The notes under the pieces: model-generated
Database searches by the model: none
Told to the model about the DNA's origin: nothing
What the model saw: the letters and a program-made list of their open reading frames with translations, nothing else
Made by a program: the position numbers and the translations under genes
Shown: piece after piece, positions 21,673 through 33,380 of the stretch
How the letters are laid out: each line of letters starts with the position of its first letter
How positions within the stretch are numbered: the first letter of the stretch is position 1
Assembly: GCA_900208305.1 (NCBI GenBank)
Contig: OAPG01000018.1
Coordinates: 372,001-436,000, forward strand
Direction of reading: 5' to 3'
DNA length: 64,000 bases
DNA from: Melanopsichium pennsylvanicum
Taxonomy: Eukaryota; Basidiomycota; Ustilaginomycetes; Ustilaginales

Positions 21673-22689
21673 TTAGGAAATACACAGAGAGCAGTGCAAA
21701 GATGGGAATGTTGGTTGAACAATGAAGAGGCGAATGTGGCCGCAAAATCTAAAGGGACTGTGGAATGAGCGCAGACAGACGATTTAAATGGTTGTGAGGA
21801 GAGGACGCAGGGTATGTTGATGAGACTGGGGGTATTGTCATCATCTCGTTCGAAGAGATCTTATAACCCTGCTAGACCCCGACCGAGCGCCCTGTGGGGA
21901 GACTATTGCCGCCCATGGCAAACAGCTGAAACCGCACAGCATACATCTACTGGTGTTTACAACGCACGCCCTGAGCCCTGCACGGTTGATGATCTGCCAA
22001 GCTGCGATCGACGCTTTGCAGCACAAGAAATGTTAGCCAGCAGCACGGAGTGAACATCAACATAAAACTTTCCCTGCACATAGCATACACCCGCGCCATC
22101 TCATCACAACTAGGCCTGAGCCCAAACTCCTCCGATACACGTTTCCGAGCAGCCCAAGCCACACCTGCAATTGCAAGGACCACCTTCGGCACCCGATTCA
22201 ATCCTCGCTCCCCGCTCTCTTTTCTCCGATCGAATGGCACGAGCATCGCTGGCTGCGCGCAAGCACTCGGTCGCCGGGCGAGAAAGAACCTTATACTATT
22301 TGGAACGTCGATCGTTCTTTACGAGATGTGTCTTTTAATGATACAGTCTGTGTCTTCGGAGGACACAGAATTAGGTGATAACCAAAGATAGAGAGCATGA
22401 TAGAGGGAAGCGAAACGAATTTATGGATCGCTGGCTGGATGAATGCATGCCGTAGAATGCTAATGGACAAGAAGTATGAGCATGCGATGCTTGCGAGGTA
22501 TATGCGTATGCGCAATCTGACGCGTGAAAACGAACTGGCTGCCACAGATGGATCTGGCGAGGCGGCAGCAGGTGGAAGCAAGCATGTAGGACGTAGATCC
22601 ATACCCGACGCGTTTCTCGTTGGACGTGATTGTATGCACCGCGGTCCAAGGCCAAGATCACATGCGCTTCAAATTGCCGCCTTTTCCTC
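21673..22689. promoter_or_regulatory. Upstream region of the RRM-protein gene, about 1 kb
   Basis: This separates the start of the RRM gene from the 3' end of the NIPA-like gene; both lie on the minus strand. Only short frames are present, and I see no repeat, RNA gene or recognisable protein. Confidence 0.45.
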
Positions 22690-24186
22690 TTACTGATTGC
22701 GTTCGAAGTTGGGCATTGCATCGTCAATCAAGCTCTGACGCTTGAGTTGGCGTTGTGCCCTCGCTGTGGTCTCGCCTGATGGCCTGTGCCCATTCAATTC
22801 ATTAGTACGCAAGGCGTGGATTTTGCCCTGACGGATCATCGGTGATGTGTCTCGGATGTCCTCGTCATACTCGTCCTCGTCCAGCCGTGTCAGCCCAAGC
22901 GCCTCCTCGTTCTCATACGCGTTGAAGAGCACGGACGAGCCCACACTGCTTCTTCTGCCGTGGTTGAAGATGGCTGCGCTTCGTCCTGCAGGGCCAGTGA
23001 CGCTGGTGCGGCCGTTGGCGAAGGTGCTCATCGCTCGCTGCTGATCCAGCAAACGCTCGTGCTGCTCTGAGAGACGGGTGGTGCCTTCGCCTGTGACGAG
23101 CGACATGCGTGGCTGTTGTGTCACTGGGTCGATGATACGGTTGAGGTTGAGCAAGTAGACACCGGTGAAGATGACGATGAATCCGCCAAGTAACGAGACT
23201 GCGGGTGCAGTGGAGGTGTTGAACCCTTGGAAGAGCAGTACCGACGCCAAGATGGTGGAGGTGGTGAAGAAGACGTAATAGATGGGATTGACGACATTGG
23301 TTGAAAACTGGTCAAGTGCCTTGTTGAAATAGTTCATCTGCGTCAAAATGCACACCACCACAACGATGGCAAAGCAGTAAGTCGAAGGATGCGTGAACTG
23401 GTTGCTGCCCGCAAAGGTAAGCTTGAGCGCCACACCGAGGCCCTTGACGCTCATGACCGAGATGGAGCCGACCAAACTGCAGATCGAGATGTAAACGAGC
23501 GGGGTCTTGCGACCGTACTTGGGCACCATGCGGAAGATCATGAAGAGCGAAAAGCCGAGCACAAAGGTGCAGTAGAAGAGGAAGCCGGGCTGAAGGGCGT
23601 AGTTGAGCATCTCATCGATGGTCTGAATTTCCTTGTCCTCCGGTGCATTAACGACGATGATGACAGTTCCAACAAGGCAGAGCGTGCAACCGACTTTGCC
23701 TAAGCGACCGAGCTCTTCTTTGAGGATGAAAGATGCAAGGATGGCGCCGATCAACACACTGAGCGCACCAAGTGGCGTGACGAGGATGGGCGGCGCAAAT
23801 GTGTAGGCAGCAAAATTGGCGACCTCGCCTACAATCATTGTGGACATACCAGCCCACCAGATAGGGTTCTGGAGGTAAGTGTGGCCATCAGATGCTAAGC
23901 CATTGTGCCTATCAGCGGCGTCCATAAGGCCTTTCTTGGTGATGATGAAACTGGTGCCTATGGCGAGGGAGCTGCTGATAGCGAGAGTGAGACCAATCCA
24001 TTTCTGCTGCGTGAGTGAGGACTGCGTGGACTCGGCGGGAGTCTGTGCTTGTGGTGGGAGATAGCCTGGTCGATCGCTTGCTGCTGGCGCTGCGGAAGCC
24101 GCAATGGTACAAAGTAGCAGCATTATAGTAGTGAGGCGGACGAGCCGCAGCCGCAGTGAAGGTGCTGTAGAGCTTTGCGCGCGCAT
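22690..24186 (-). CDS. NIPA-type magnesium transporter (DUF803)
   Basis: The protein has 498 residues from the ATG at 24186; the upstream in-frame TTG is not used. A hydrophobic leader (LTTIMLLLCTIAASAAPA) may be a signal peptide or first span. The core of about nine spans carries family hallmarks: WIGLTLAISSSLAIGTSFIITKKGL, NPIWWAGMSTMIVGEVANFAAY, FAPPILVTPLGALSVLIGAILAS and LNKALDQF-like NYFNKALDQFSTNVVNPIYYV. These identify the NIPA/DUF803 family in the drug/metabolite transporter fold. Family knowledge: animal NIPA proteins carry Mg2+ in endosomal or plasma membranes; the substrate here is inferred. The C-terminal ~120 residues are cytosolic, acidic and Ser-rich. It is divergent from NSE3 across 1.5 kb. 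Confidence 0.9.
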   Translation of the reverse strand: MRAQSSTAPSLRLRLVRLTTIMLLLCTIAASAAPAASDRPGYLPPQAQTPAESTQSSLTQQKWIGLTLAISSSLAIGTSFIITKKGLMDAADRHNGLASDGHTYLQNPIWWAGMSTMIVGEVANFAAYTFAPPILVTPLGALSVLIGAILASFILKEELGRLGKVGCTLCLVGTVIIVVNAPEDKEIQTIDEMLNYALQPGFLFYCTFVLGFSLFMIFRMVPKYGRKTPLVYISICSLVGSISVMSVKGLGVALKLTFAGSNQFTHPSTYCFAIVVVVCILTQMNYFNKALDQFSTNVVNPIYYVFFTTSTILASVLLFQGFNTSTAPAVSLLGGFIVIFTGVYLLNLNRIIDPVTQQPRMSLVTGEGTTRLSEQHERLLDQQRAMSTFANGRTSVTGPAGRSAAIFNHGRRSSVGSSVLFNAYENEEALGLTRLDEDEYDEDIRDTSPMIRQGKIHALRTNELNGHRPSGETTARAQRQLKRQSLIDDAMPNFERNQ

Positions 24187-25718
24187 GATGTTGAAAAGTG
24201 ACGATAACCGCAAACCGAGAATGACTGACTAGGACTTGTAGGGAGAAGCGTTGCCCGAGATTGTGAGGAAAAACGCAAGTAGCAGTCGCGCTCGAATGAT
24301 GACAAAGTCCGCTTCTAGTCGCCAGCTGGTCCTGCTGTTTGTGAGACAGTCCGGATGAAGCCGAAAATAGATGACCTGATTCGGGGCAGATGGAAATTCA
24401 GCGTGAGAATGCTAGCCCAGCAGCTTCGGAATGTCCGTCTAAGGCTTCTGCACTTACAGGCTGCTTAAATTTGCAAAACTAAGGCGTAGCCGCGAAATGG
24501 TGATGGATGTCGAAGAATCCCAAGACTCTGCCAGCAGAGACCAAAACCGCGCCGAAATGCGAATGAACGGAATGAGCGATGCGCGGTGCTGATTGACTCG
24601 GGGTGAATGCGATGCGACGATTCAAGTGAGCTGCCAAGAAGAGAGGGTGCGCATTCGAGTGTGCAGCTTGAGGTGAAATGAGATGGTGTGAATGCAAAGA
24701 GGATGTGAACTTCAATCAAAGAGTCTCGACAATGCGCGGGGCTTGAGGAAAGAAAAAGCCAGAGCCGTGTCGAATGGAGGTCCCGGCGAGCTAACCAGAA
24801 ATGAGACTCAGAGATGTTTGAACCTCAACCACGAGTAAGCTGACGCCACTACACTCGGTCTTACTCGGCGCTTACGCCTGCTATCCACTTGCGACTCGTT
24901 TTGAGACCCATTCGGCGACCTAGGAGACGCACTATACGGGGCGAAGCCATGTTCCACTAATTGCGAGACGTGCTGCTGCCGCTTCGTTTGCACAGAGCAG
25001 TCCAGACGACGGGAGAGTGTTTCGGCAGCTGCAATGTGTTCCGTCATTAGATCCCGACTGCAAAATCGAAATTGGCTCATTGGGCTTGTCGATTTTGAAC
25101 TCAAAGCTTGACCAACGGTTCCCAAATTTCCGATTGAATACAGACAGACATTTGCGTGGGGACGCAAACTTGGATTGGAGAGTACACGCGTCTTCGCGGC
25201 GACCTTGACGGGCGAGCAGCGAGTGGTTCAGTGCTTACGTTGCATTTCGATTGGACCTTGCTGTGCAGCCGTCATGACGCACGATGAGACTCCTTCAAGT
25301 TCGATATCTGCTAGGGCTCATTCTATCAGGGTAGTTCCAAGCATCAGGTCAGTTGTGTTGGGCGTCAGAGCGTCGGAAAAAAGAAGCAGGGTGGAAGCGC
25401 AAGCATGTTACTATGTGAGATCTGCAAACTCACACCCGGCGTTGGCGCATCTAGAAAGGTGTGGAGAAATTTCCGCGTCGCCGGGCTTTCTTTTCTTCGC
25501 GCAGCGTGAGCCTGGTGCGGGTGATGAGCTTGCCGACGCACGAACTTGTAGGCTTGCACAGCGCGACCGCAGTCAGGGAACCAAGCACGTTAAAAAGGAC
25601 CCTGGATCGACGCTGCAACTTTTCTCGAAGCACTAAGGAGCTTAGCCAACTCAACTCTTATCCACTACTGTCCACACAATCACAGGCAGCGAAGCCTCGC
25701 CCAAATCAATTTGACATC
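24187..25718. promoter_or_regulatory. Divergent promoter region NIPA-like/NSE3, 1.5 kb
   Basis: Spacer between two divergent starts. The largest frame (24808-25167, minus strand, 119 codons) has no recognisable motif and is probably chance. The frame of NSE3 is open upstream of its ATG to 25461, but that part has no conserved content. No repeat is seen. Confidence 0.5.
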
Positions 25719-27244
25719 ATGGCGACATACGGTCGCAGATCAAGTCAACGCCTCAGACGCGAAGAGCCTGATGTGACCTCTTCGAGTCGCCATCCCGTAT
25801 CCTCAAGCCGAAGGGAGGCTGAGGTTAGCACTGGTTCGCAAACCCAATCTTCTCGTTCGACCCGACGTCTTGATGATGACGACAATCCTACATATCCCAT
25901 ATGGGGCTTCATGATCCGACCCAATCAGCTCAGCATGACCGACACGGCCCGCAAACAGGCTGAGCAAGTGGGACAAGCTGAAATCAACAAGAAAGCAGCT
26001 GATCTCGCCAGATACGCAATGGCCTGCGAGTACTCACGCACCTTGATCCGCAAGGATGACATCCGTACGAAAGTGCTCGACAATAACACATCACGGTCCT
26101 TCGCGCCGGTCTTCAATGCAGCCCAGCAGTTGCTTTTCAGAACTTTTGGAATGTACATGGTCGAAGTACGTGCTAAAGGAGCCGACAATGCGGAATTGGC
26201 AAGACAAGCACAGCAAGTGCTCCGTACAGCAACATCCTCCGCCAACGGACTTCGACCTCGAAATCAGCAGCGAAATGACTCTGCTGGACCGCCCGATGGA
26301 CAGGCGACCAATATCTGGGTAGTGCGTTCGGCATTGCCGCTAAGTATCATCACGGGGCTCGTCTGCGCCGACGAGGAACTCAGCCACGCATATGCGCTAT
26401 CCAGCACTTCAAACACATCTTCCTCCACATCACAACGAAGGCGACAGCCTGCAAAAGAGCTCAGATTAGCTCTCGACTGGAAATCAGCAGACCGTCAAGA
26501 TGGTGAGATGGGTCTTCTGTACATCATTCTAGCTCTCATCCTCGTCAACGGACGAATAATCACAGATGGTAAGCAGCACGTCGAGCCACGATTCTCTCCA
26601 TGCGAATGACACTGACTGACAATCCCTCTTACATGTTCTATCTGCTCCCCGGATGTACGTTCGCCCGCTCCACAATCCCAGCAACACTACATATGTATTT
26701 GCGACGAATTCATCTCAACCCGCAGACGCAGCTTCCAGGCGCACTGCGTGGCACAGGACCAGCTTTCACTTCAGCGTCATCAGGCTCGCAAGGCACACAG
26801 ACGCAATCCAGAGCACGCGCCATGCACGGTACACTCGAAGGATTTATGAACGCGATGACAAAGCAGGCGTACTTGGAGAAACAGCGCTCGGATGTGGGCG
26901 TGGACGTCATGGACGCTGCGATAAGCCAGGCTCAGACGCAGGGCAGACGAAGGGGGCGTGCAAGCGGTGGAGGCGGCCGCGCAGCTGGTGCCGCTGACGA
27001 AGACACGATGTGGGAATGGAGATGGGGAGCAAGAGCTGAGGCCGAGGTCGGAGAGCAGCGTATTGCAGAACTCATCTCTCTCATCTTTACCGATCCCTCG
27101 GCGACGCCAGAAGGGGCTCACGACGGAGCAGGAGAAGAGGAGGATGAGGAGACACAAGCGATCGACCGCGACCGCCTTGCAAAGCGCCGCAAGATGCTGC
27201 TAACCAACATCGCCTCAGTCGCTGGATCCCAGCTGGTCAATTAG
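25719..27244 (+). CDS. NSE3: NSE3, SMC5/6 complex subunit (MAGE domain)
   Basis: Two exons, 25719-26568 and 26682-27244, give 470 residues. Donor GTAAGC at 26569 and acceptor CCCAG at 26681 join NGRIITD to ATLHMYLRRIHL, which is the expected MAGE winged-helix junction. The MAGE homology domain covers roughly 65-400. Visible hallmarks are FNAAQQLLFRTFGMYMVEV, LPLSIITGLVCA, GLLYIILALILVNGRIITD and LEGFMNAMTKQAYLEK. The N-terminus is Ser/Arg-rich and probably disordered. Low-complexity inserts separate the two halves (Thr/Ser-rich near 230 and Gly/Arg-rich near 385). Family knowledge: Nse3 pairs with the RING protein Nse1 and the kleisin Nse4 in SMC5/6, which acts in DNA repair and replication-fork stability. 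A branch-point-like CTGAC lies in the 113-nt intron. Confidence 0.85.
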
Positions 27245-28098
27245 AAGACGCAACCGCAGAGTTCTATGTACCCAACACTGTTGTAATAGTATGACGAGCT
27301 ACTCTTTTGCAGCCATCCTCTCTCACTTGAGCCCGACGCCAGGCTCTCTTCACGGTGAACGTAAGTCGCACCCGTATGATACAATGGCCAGGGCACAGAG
27401 ACGGCCCAGTGGACAGACCGCTGTCCATCTGTGGAGAAACGTCAGATGAGATGAGAATTACAGTGGCCTTGTTAGACCGGCGCGTTTGTTCGCCACACGC
27501 ATCGCGAAAGAAAAGGTAAGTTTGGTAGGATCTGTGGAAGCACTCACAGATTTGGTGAACTGCTCTCGGAGGCAGGATGTGACACGGTACGGAAATGCAA
27601 GAACCGGTCGAATCGCAGTCTCCCAGCTGGGTTTTGCCTTTTTGATTGGACACGAGCAACGCGCGTAGATATGCAGGTCGAAGGACGCACGACTTTAGTT
27701 CGAGCCAGTCGCAGACCCAGCGAACGTTGCAGGTGTGTGGATCCAGAAGAAGCAATCGCGAGGCAATGAGATCCGACTGTATTCAGAATTGGCCCCGATC
27801 CATCCGGCTCCGCTCGTGTTCCGAAAGCACATTTCCAGGCACACAAGCGTGCTTGGCTTAGCTTGCTTTGCCATGTTCGGCCCAATTTTAGCCAAGGGTG
27901 CACTTCGTGTGCAACCCAAGTCGAGTCGCTTGAAGTACTAGGTCCCCTCCTTCTCATCCTCCACGCATCCTCAACATCCCCTCTATATCGACTCAGCCCT
28001 GGTCAACACCCAAACTAGAGGAAGTCTCCGTGCTTCGTTGCTCCGTTCTTCCCATCTCGGTCCGTGCAACTTGGTAGGGGTTTCACCTTTGACCGTGG
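27245..28098. promoter_or_regulatory. Upstream region of the LRR-CCCH gene, 854 bp
   Basis: Between NSE3 and the LRR-CCCH gene, both on the plus strand. It contains overlapping short frames on both strands, none recognisable. The last 150 bases are rich in CTC/CATCC and look like a leader. Confidence 0.5.
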
Positions 28099-31000
28099 AT
28101 GTCAGCGGCAGTGCGTGCTGCCTTGGCCGCGAAGCGGGCCGAACTTCGTTCTCGCTCTGCGTCACCCTCCAAACCTAGCCCATCACTCCCCAACGGCGAA
28201 CACGAGCGTCCTCACTTTGGCCGCGAACTCGATGCTTCCATAGCCAGCCCCTTCGGCTCTCCCAAGCCTGTAGCCAGGTCCGTAGCTGCGGCTGCAGCCC
28301 GTAGCTCGGCTTCGCCAGCGCCAGACATGAATCTCAATCAGAAGACCGAGGAGGAGATTATCCGACTCAGTATAGAGAATGGTGCGTGAGGCAACCTCGG
28401 TGGCATACACTACATGCTGCTCAAGCTCCAGAATGACCGTCCCCACTCCGCAATTGACCGTATGTTTACCTGTCATCTAACATGTTTTCCGACGCTCTAT
28501 TCTTTTGACTTGGCCTTATGACTTGTCGCTCTGCTCGGCAACAGGCAAAGTCAATCTATCCTCCAGGTCACCCTCCCTTCAAGAACTGCCAGTATTGCTC
28601 CTCTCCCTCCTTCATGATGAACCACCAACATGGTTCGTCCAGATCCCCGAAGACGATCGACAGCCCTGGTACATGCGCGAAGAGATCCATACTCTTCAAT
28701 TGAGCAACAATGAGCTTCAATCGCTTCCCGAAAAGATCGCCGAATTTCGCGGCCTTAAGCGTCTTGAACTTCACAACAATCGGCTCACTTCCTTACCCTC
28801 TGCCGTCTTTCAGCTCTCAGCCCTAACAACCCTCACACTCTCTAAAAATGGTCTCATGTCGTTTCCGACATGTGTGCTCGCACTCGATAACCTGATCACG
28901 CTCAATCTGTCTCATAACAAGATACAAACACTCTGGAAGGACCAAGATGCCGCTACAGCCCGCTTGCAGCGCGAAGCGTGGGACAAGGAGAATGCTGTCC
29001 AGGAGAACGGCGTCTGGGCTGGTCTTTCGCCGTCCAAAAAGGACCGCAAACCGCTCGCTGCCGAGGAGCAGTCGAATGCGCCCATGCGCTCGCTTAGGAT
29101 TTTGGATCTCAGCCACAACCACATCACCAACGCTGCTCTGGGCATTCCCGACCTTGCCAGCCGCCGCAGCAAGACATCTACCCCGGCCGAACTGGCCATC
29201 GTCCGTCTGCCTACGAGTCTCAAGACGCTCAACTTGGGCTACAACAACATCCGTGGACCGGTTCCTGTATCGCTGTTCCACCAACTTGCCTCCCTCCAAG
29301 ATCTAGGCCTCCAAGGATGCGGCATCGGGGATGACGTTCTCGCAGCCGAAAGCACTGCTACCAACACAATGCCTGCACTCTCCAGCCTTTCCCTTCTGGA
29401 CTTGTCCGGATGCGAGGTCGACGATCTTTCCAGAATCGAAACACTGTTCGGATCCCGACGCATCCAGTCCTTTGAACAAGCTATGGGCACCGTTGACTCC
29501 GCTCCGCTCATTCAAGACAAGGTCGAGCCCGCTCGAGGAATGCCAGCTCGGCAACTGGTCCGTGTATTCAACCGACCCGATCCAGCCGATGTAGATAAGA
29601 TGGAGGATCGCTGCAGCAGTAGAGTACTTTGCCTTTTGTTGGAAGGAAATCCTCTGAGAGAAGAGACCTTCCGCCAGAAACGTGGCGGTCGCTCCGCGGC
29701 TTCGCCTGTCAAGAAAGCCGCGGCAAAGCCTGCCTCGCTCGGCACCAGTACAGCTCAGCCGACTTCAGCACCTTCGCTCGCTGATTTTGTTGCTCCATTT
29801 TCGGGCACTACATCCTCCACTGCTGCTCAGCTCCCGCCAAAGCCCAAGGTTGTCAAAGAAGACTGGGAAATCCTCGCCGAGTCCGGTCTCAACACCGAAC
29901 TCGGCCGCCGCAAGCTTCGCATCGAACAAGCACGTCGAGAGCAAGAGGCTGCTGCTGCTGCTTCCGCCGCCCAAGCAGCTGAGGGGTCTATTGAAGAGGC
30001 TCGTGGCCGCAAATCGCGTACCACCGCCGACGAAAGCGGATCTTCCGACACTGATGCAGCTGTCTCTGCTACTGAACCTCGCGAGCGAGCCACGTCGCAC
30101 ACCCGTGGAGAGTCCGTCGACGACAAAGATTCTGGCAGCGCTCTCGCTAACGCCAAACTCTCCTCGAAGAAGAAGGAAGCGTTGGGACAAGTACCATGCA
30201 AGTTTTTTCGGAGTAATGGATGTTCGGCCGGCGCATCCTGTCCCTTTGCCCATACTCTTCCAGGAGATGGAGGGCAAAAGTCCGTTTGCCAATGGTTCCT
30301 GAAAGGCAACTGTCGTTTTGGCCACAAGTGCGCGTTGGCGCATGTGCTGCCAGGACAACCGATGAGTATGGATAGGAAGAATAAGAGAGCTGCTCAGCAT
30401 GGGCAGCCTTTACCTCAAGTGCAAACTCAGGGGCAACATCAGCAAATGCAAGCTTCGCAAAGCTCGCATCCTCACATGATGCAGCCGCCTGCGCAGGGCA
30501 AGGTGGGTCAAACGCCGAGCTCGACTCAGAAGCAAGTAGGCGGCCAACAGCAGGCGCACTTGCCGATGCCCTCTCAACAAGGTACGCCGGCGAGTGATTC
30601 GCTCGTAGCTCAAGCTCATGACCAAATGCTCCCGAGCAACCGTAAACCTTCGTTCACGATGCGCGATCACGACCTCCCCTTCGGACTGCCAGACGACCTT
30701 CAACCCTCCGCATTGTCCACCGCCGACCCCGTGCGCGCTGGTTTTGAAGGCATCCAAGCTCCGGACCAGTCTGCTCTGACGTCGTCCTTTGCGGGAAGCA
30801 CATCTTTTCGCCGTCCATCCACGCTTTCTCAAAGCCTTTCGGCCTCTCTAGCGGCACAGTCTTTCGGTGGACGAATGGACTCTGCCGCAGCAGCGTTCGG
30901 AACCTCAGCTTCGAGGGCATTTGGAACTAGCCCTTTCAGCCATCCTAGCGGGCACGCACTGTTTTTCAGCGGCAGCCAGGATAGCGAAGGAGGTGCTGGG

Positions 31001-32194
31001 CCTTTTGTCAGAAGGTCAGGGGACGTGTTTGGCGCAAGGAGCATGGGAGGACGCGGCATGAGCGATGACAAAGGATTGTGGGGTAGGATTCAAGCTTCTG
31101 CACAGCCAGTCAGTGGCAACAAAGGACAAGATGGAGACGAGGAAGAAATCGAGGATGCCGAGGACTTCTTGCCCTCCTCGCTTTCAGACCTGCTGACACC
31201 AGCTGAGCTGGAGCGCAGACGACGCAGCAACAGGCTGAGCAGCTCCTTTGCGGGGGATAGTGAGCGAATCACAGTCGCTCAGAGCATGCCTTCCCATGCA
31301 GGAAACGCATTCGGTTCATCGCTCGGATTTGGCAGTTCAGCTATTGGTGGTGAGCGTGCCAGGTCAAGCAACATTTCGACCGGATTCGCAGCACAGCAAA
31401 GTGCAGGTGCCGAAGAGTATACTCCCTTTGGCAATGCAGCCGGACGCCGAGCGTCAGGTCTGGACTCTTTTGCATTCCGGGAGAGCTCTTCAGGCGTGTT
31501 GTCCTCATCAGCAAGTAGGACCGCAGCTCATCACGCTCCTGGTCAAAGCTTGCCTCAGGGCCTGGCTGCAGGATTGAGCAGGCTGCATCTGCGGACTGGA
31601 GCACAAGGGGAACGCGTTAACAGCGGCGGTGGATACGGGTCTATCGGTGGTCCTGCTGACACCACGTCCAATTCTGGCGGAGTCTTTGGAGGCTCGAGCT
31701 TCTCACAAAGCTCGCAGATCGGCAGTAGCACCGCAGGTGGCCCCCGTGTGCCAAGTTCGCTGGACGACTACGGCCTGGGACCAACAGCTCCCTCGTCCGT
31801 CCTTGCGCACAGATCTCCGCTGAGCTTCCCCATCGGCACTCCGTCTCAAAGTGCCGCTGGCAGCAGGCTCAGCGGATCCTTTGCCGAAAGACAAGTTGCC
31901 AACGGCGCTTACGGGTCGCCTGGCAGTGCCAGTATGGGCTCTCCCTTCTCTCCACCGCTTTCCGCCATTGGATCCCAACGCAATGCGGCCGGAGATGGAG
32001 GCATAGCAATCCCGGAAGGAGGAGCAACTCAAAAGTATGCAAGCGGTGGACTTGGATCGGGCAGATATCCTCAGCACCCTGCTACACAAAGGTTGAGGGC
32101 GGGCAGTTTGGCGAACTCACCGCATAGCCCGCTGACGCTGCCGGTGGTGACTGCTGAGGTGGATGAGGATGAGGCGATCTTTGAATTGGAGTAA
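28099..32194 (+). CDS. Leucine-rich-repeat protein with tandem CCCH zinc fingers and FG-rich tail
   Basis: Two exons, 28099-28381 and 28545-32194, give 1310 residues; donor GTGCGT and acceptor ACAG join IENG to KVNLSSRS. LRRs span about 140-400 in two blocks: IHTLQLSNNELQSLPEKI, LKRLELHNNRLTSLPS and LITLNLSHNKIQTL, then SLRILDLSHNHIT and SLKTLNLGYNNIRGPVP. A basic Ala/Glu-rich stretch follows. Two CCCH fingers lie at about 646-664 (CKFFRSNGC...CPFAH) and 675-693 (CQWFLKGNC...CALAH), each C-x7-C-x5-C-x3-H. This close pair resembles fungal Lee1-type proteins. The C-terminal ~600 residues are Gln-, Ser- and Gly-rich with about eight FG dipeptides between about 866 and 1141. Likely RNA-binding, with the LRR as a protein contact; this is inference. 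Confidence 0.85.
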
Positions 32195-32414
32195 GATTTT
32201 CACTAAAATTATGGCTTCCTGGAGGATGCCGACAAAAGCTACAAATAGCACACATACAAATACAGAACGGTGTACTTGTACCCCTCTATAACAGTGTCTC
32301 TTGGCTGAGCCGTGCCTTTGCCGCAGAGTTGGCATTTTCTTAGATTTTTTACATTTGCGTTGGTTGACACTGAGTTGAGAATGGAGCGTCTGCGTTTTAA
32401 CTTACTGTACATGC

Positions 32415-33380
32415 CTACGATCGTCTACTGGCCTGAATGGCGTCTCTGAGTTCCTGACTGATGTAGAGATCTTCAGCGAGGTTTTCGACGTCTGTGCTCT
32501 CGTCTACGTTGAACTTTTTGATGTCCTCGTTAGTAAAGCCCTTTTCTCGGAGGTACAGCTCATCCACAAGCCACCTGCCGGTGAAAGTAGAAGCATCTTC
32601 TTCGATCACCCTAGCAGCTGCCTCTGAGACGATCTGGGGATTCCTCCAACGACGTTCTTCTACATCCGCATTTTTGGATACGATCTTCATGGCCGAGGTG
32701 GCGATGAGAGTGTAAGGCCAAAGGGAGTTGACTGCCACTTTTCCGAGAGTTTCGGCGCTGAGGCCGAGGGTGAGGAGGGACATGCCGAACTTTGCAATGG
32801 TGTATGCACTTGCGGTTTGTGCGATCTGATGAGGGTAGATGCTTGCATGTGGTTTGGCTGGTCCAGGAATTGTGCTGAGTGTATTGAAGTTAAGGGGAGG
32901 TGAGAGGGTGAGGATGTGTGGATTGTTACCCTTGGTTGAAGACTCGAGGAGATAAGGGAGGGCAAAACGACTGACCAACCAACTTCCACGAGCGTTGATG
33001 CCATTCATCAAGTCATAGGACTTGACAGTAGACTCGTGCGTCGGGGTCATGTTGATCGCACTTGCGTTGTTGACAACAATATCCAACCCGCCAAACTTCT
33101 TGACCACCCCTTGGACTGCCTCTTCAACCGCGGTCGCATCTCGGATGTCAAGCTGTACGGGGTGCGCAACGGCGTTGCTACCGGAGCTCTGCGCGGAGTA
33201 TTCGATCTCTTCGCAAGCGCTATAGATGGTGCCGGGCAGTTTCGGGTGCGGAGTCGCGGTCTTGGCCGCGATCACGACATTGGCGCCTCGGGCTGCGAGA
33301 GACTTGCCAATTTCGAGACCGATGCCCCTCGAACCGCCGGTGATCAGAGCTGTCCTGCCTGCTAGAGAGAGACCAGCCAT
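32415..33380 (-). CDS. Short-chain dehydrogenase, HSDL2-like
   Basis: An intronless 321-residue classical SDR. The cofactor motif TGGSRGIG is at 14-21, NNAS at 104-107, and the active site comprises Ser160 with the YTIAK motif (Tyr193, Lys197). The blocks ILTLSPPLNFN, SAYTIAKFGMS and VAVNSLWPYTLIATSAM are typical of the hydroxysteroid dehydrogenase-like protein 2 group. Human HSDL2 carries an additional C-terminal SCP2 domain that is absent here; fungal members commonly lack it. Family knowledge links HSDL2 to peroxisomes or mitochondria and lipid metabolism, but no C-terminal peroxisomal signal is visible (the end is ASRRS). The substrate is unknown. It converges with the LRR-CCCH gene across 220 bp. 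Confidence 0.88.
   Translation of the reverse strand: MAGLSLAGRTALITGGSRGIGLEIGKSLAARGANVVIAAKTATPHPKLPGTIYSACEEIEYSAQSSGSNAVAHPVQLDIRDATAVEEAVQGVVKKFGGLDIVVNNASAINMTPTHESTVKSYDLMNGINARGSWLVSRFALPYLLESSTKGNNPHILTLSPPLNFNTLSTIPGPAKPHASIYPHQIAQTASAYTIAKFGMSLLTLGLSAETLGKVAVNSLWPYTLIATSAMKIVSKNADVEERRWRNPQIVSEAAARVIEEDASTFTGRWLVDELYLREKGFTNEDIKKFNVDESTDVENLAEDLYISQELRDAIQASRRS

Noticed and set aside
24808..25167. 119-codon minus-strand frame in the NIPA/NSE3 spacer
   Set aside because: No motif, no conserved-looking block and no neighbour support; kept as noncoding.
27264..27957. Overlapping minus-strand frames between NSE3 and the LRR-CCCH gene
   Set aside because: Two frames of 163 and 137 codons overlap each other in different phases without a motif or splice logic.
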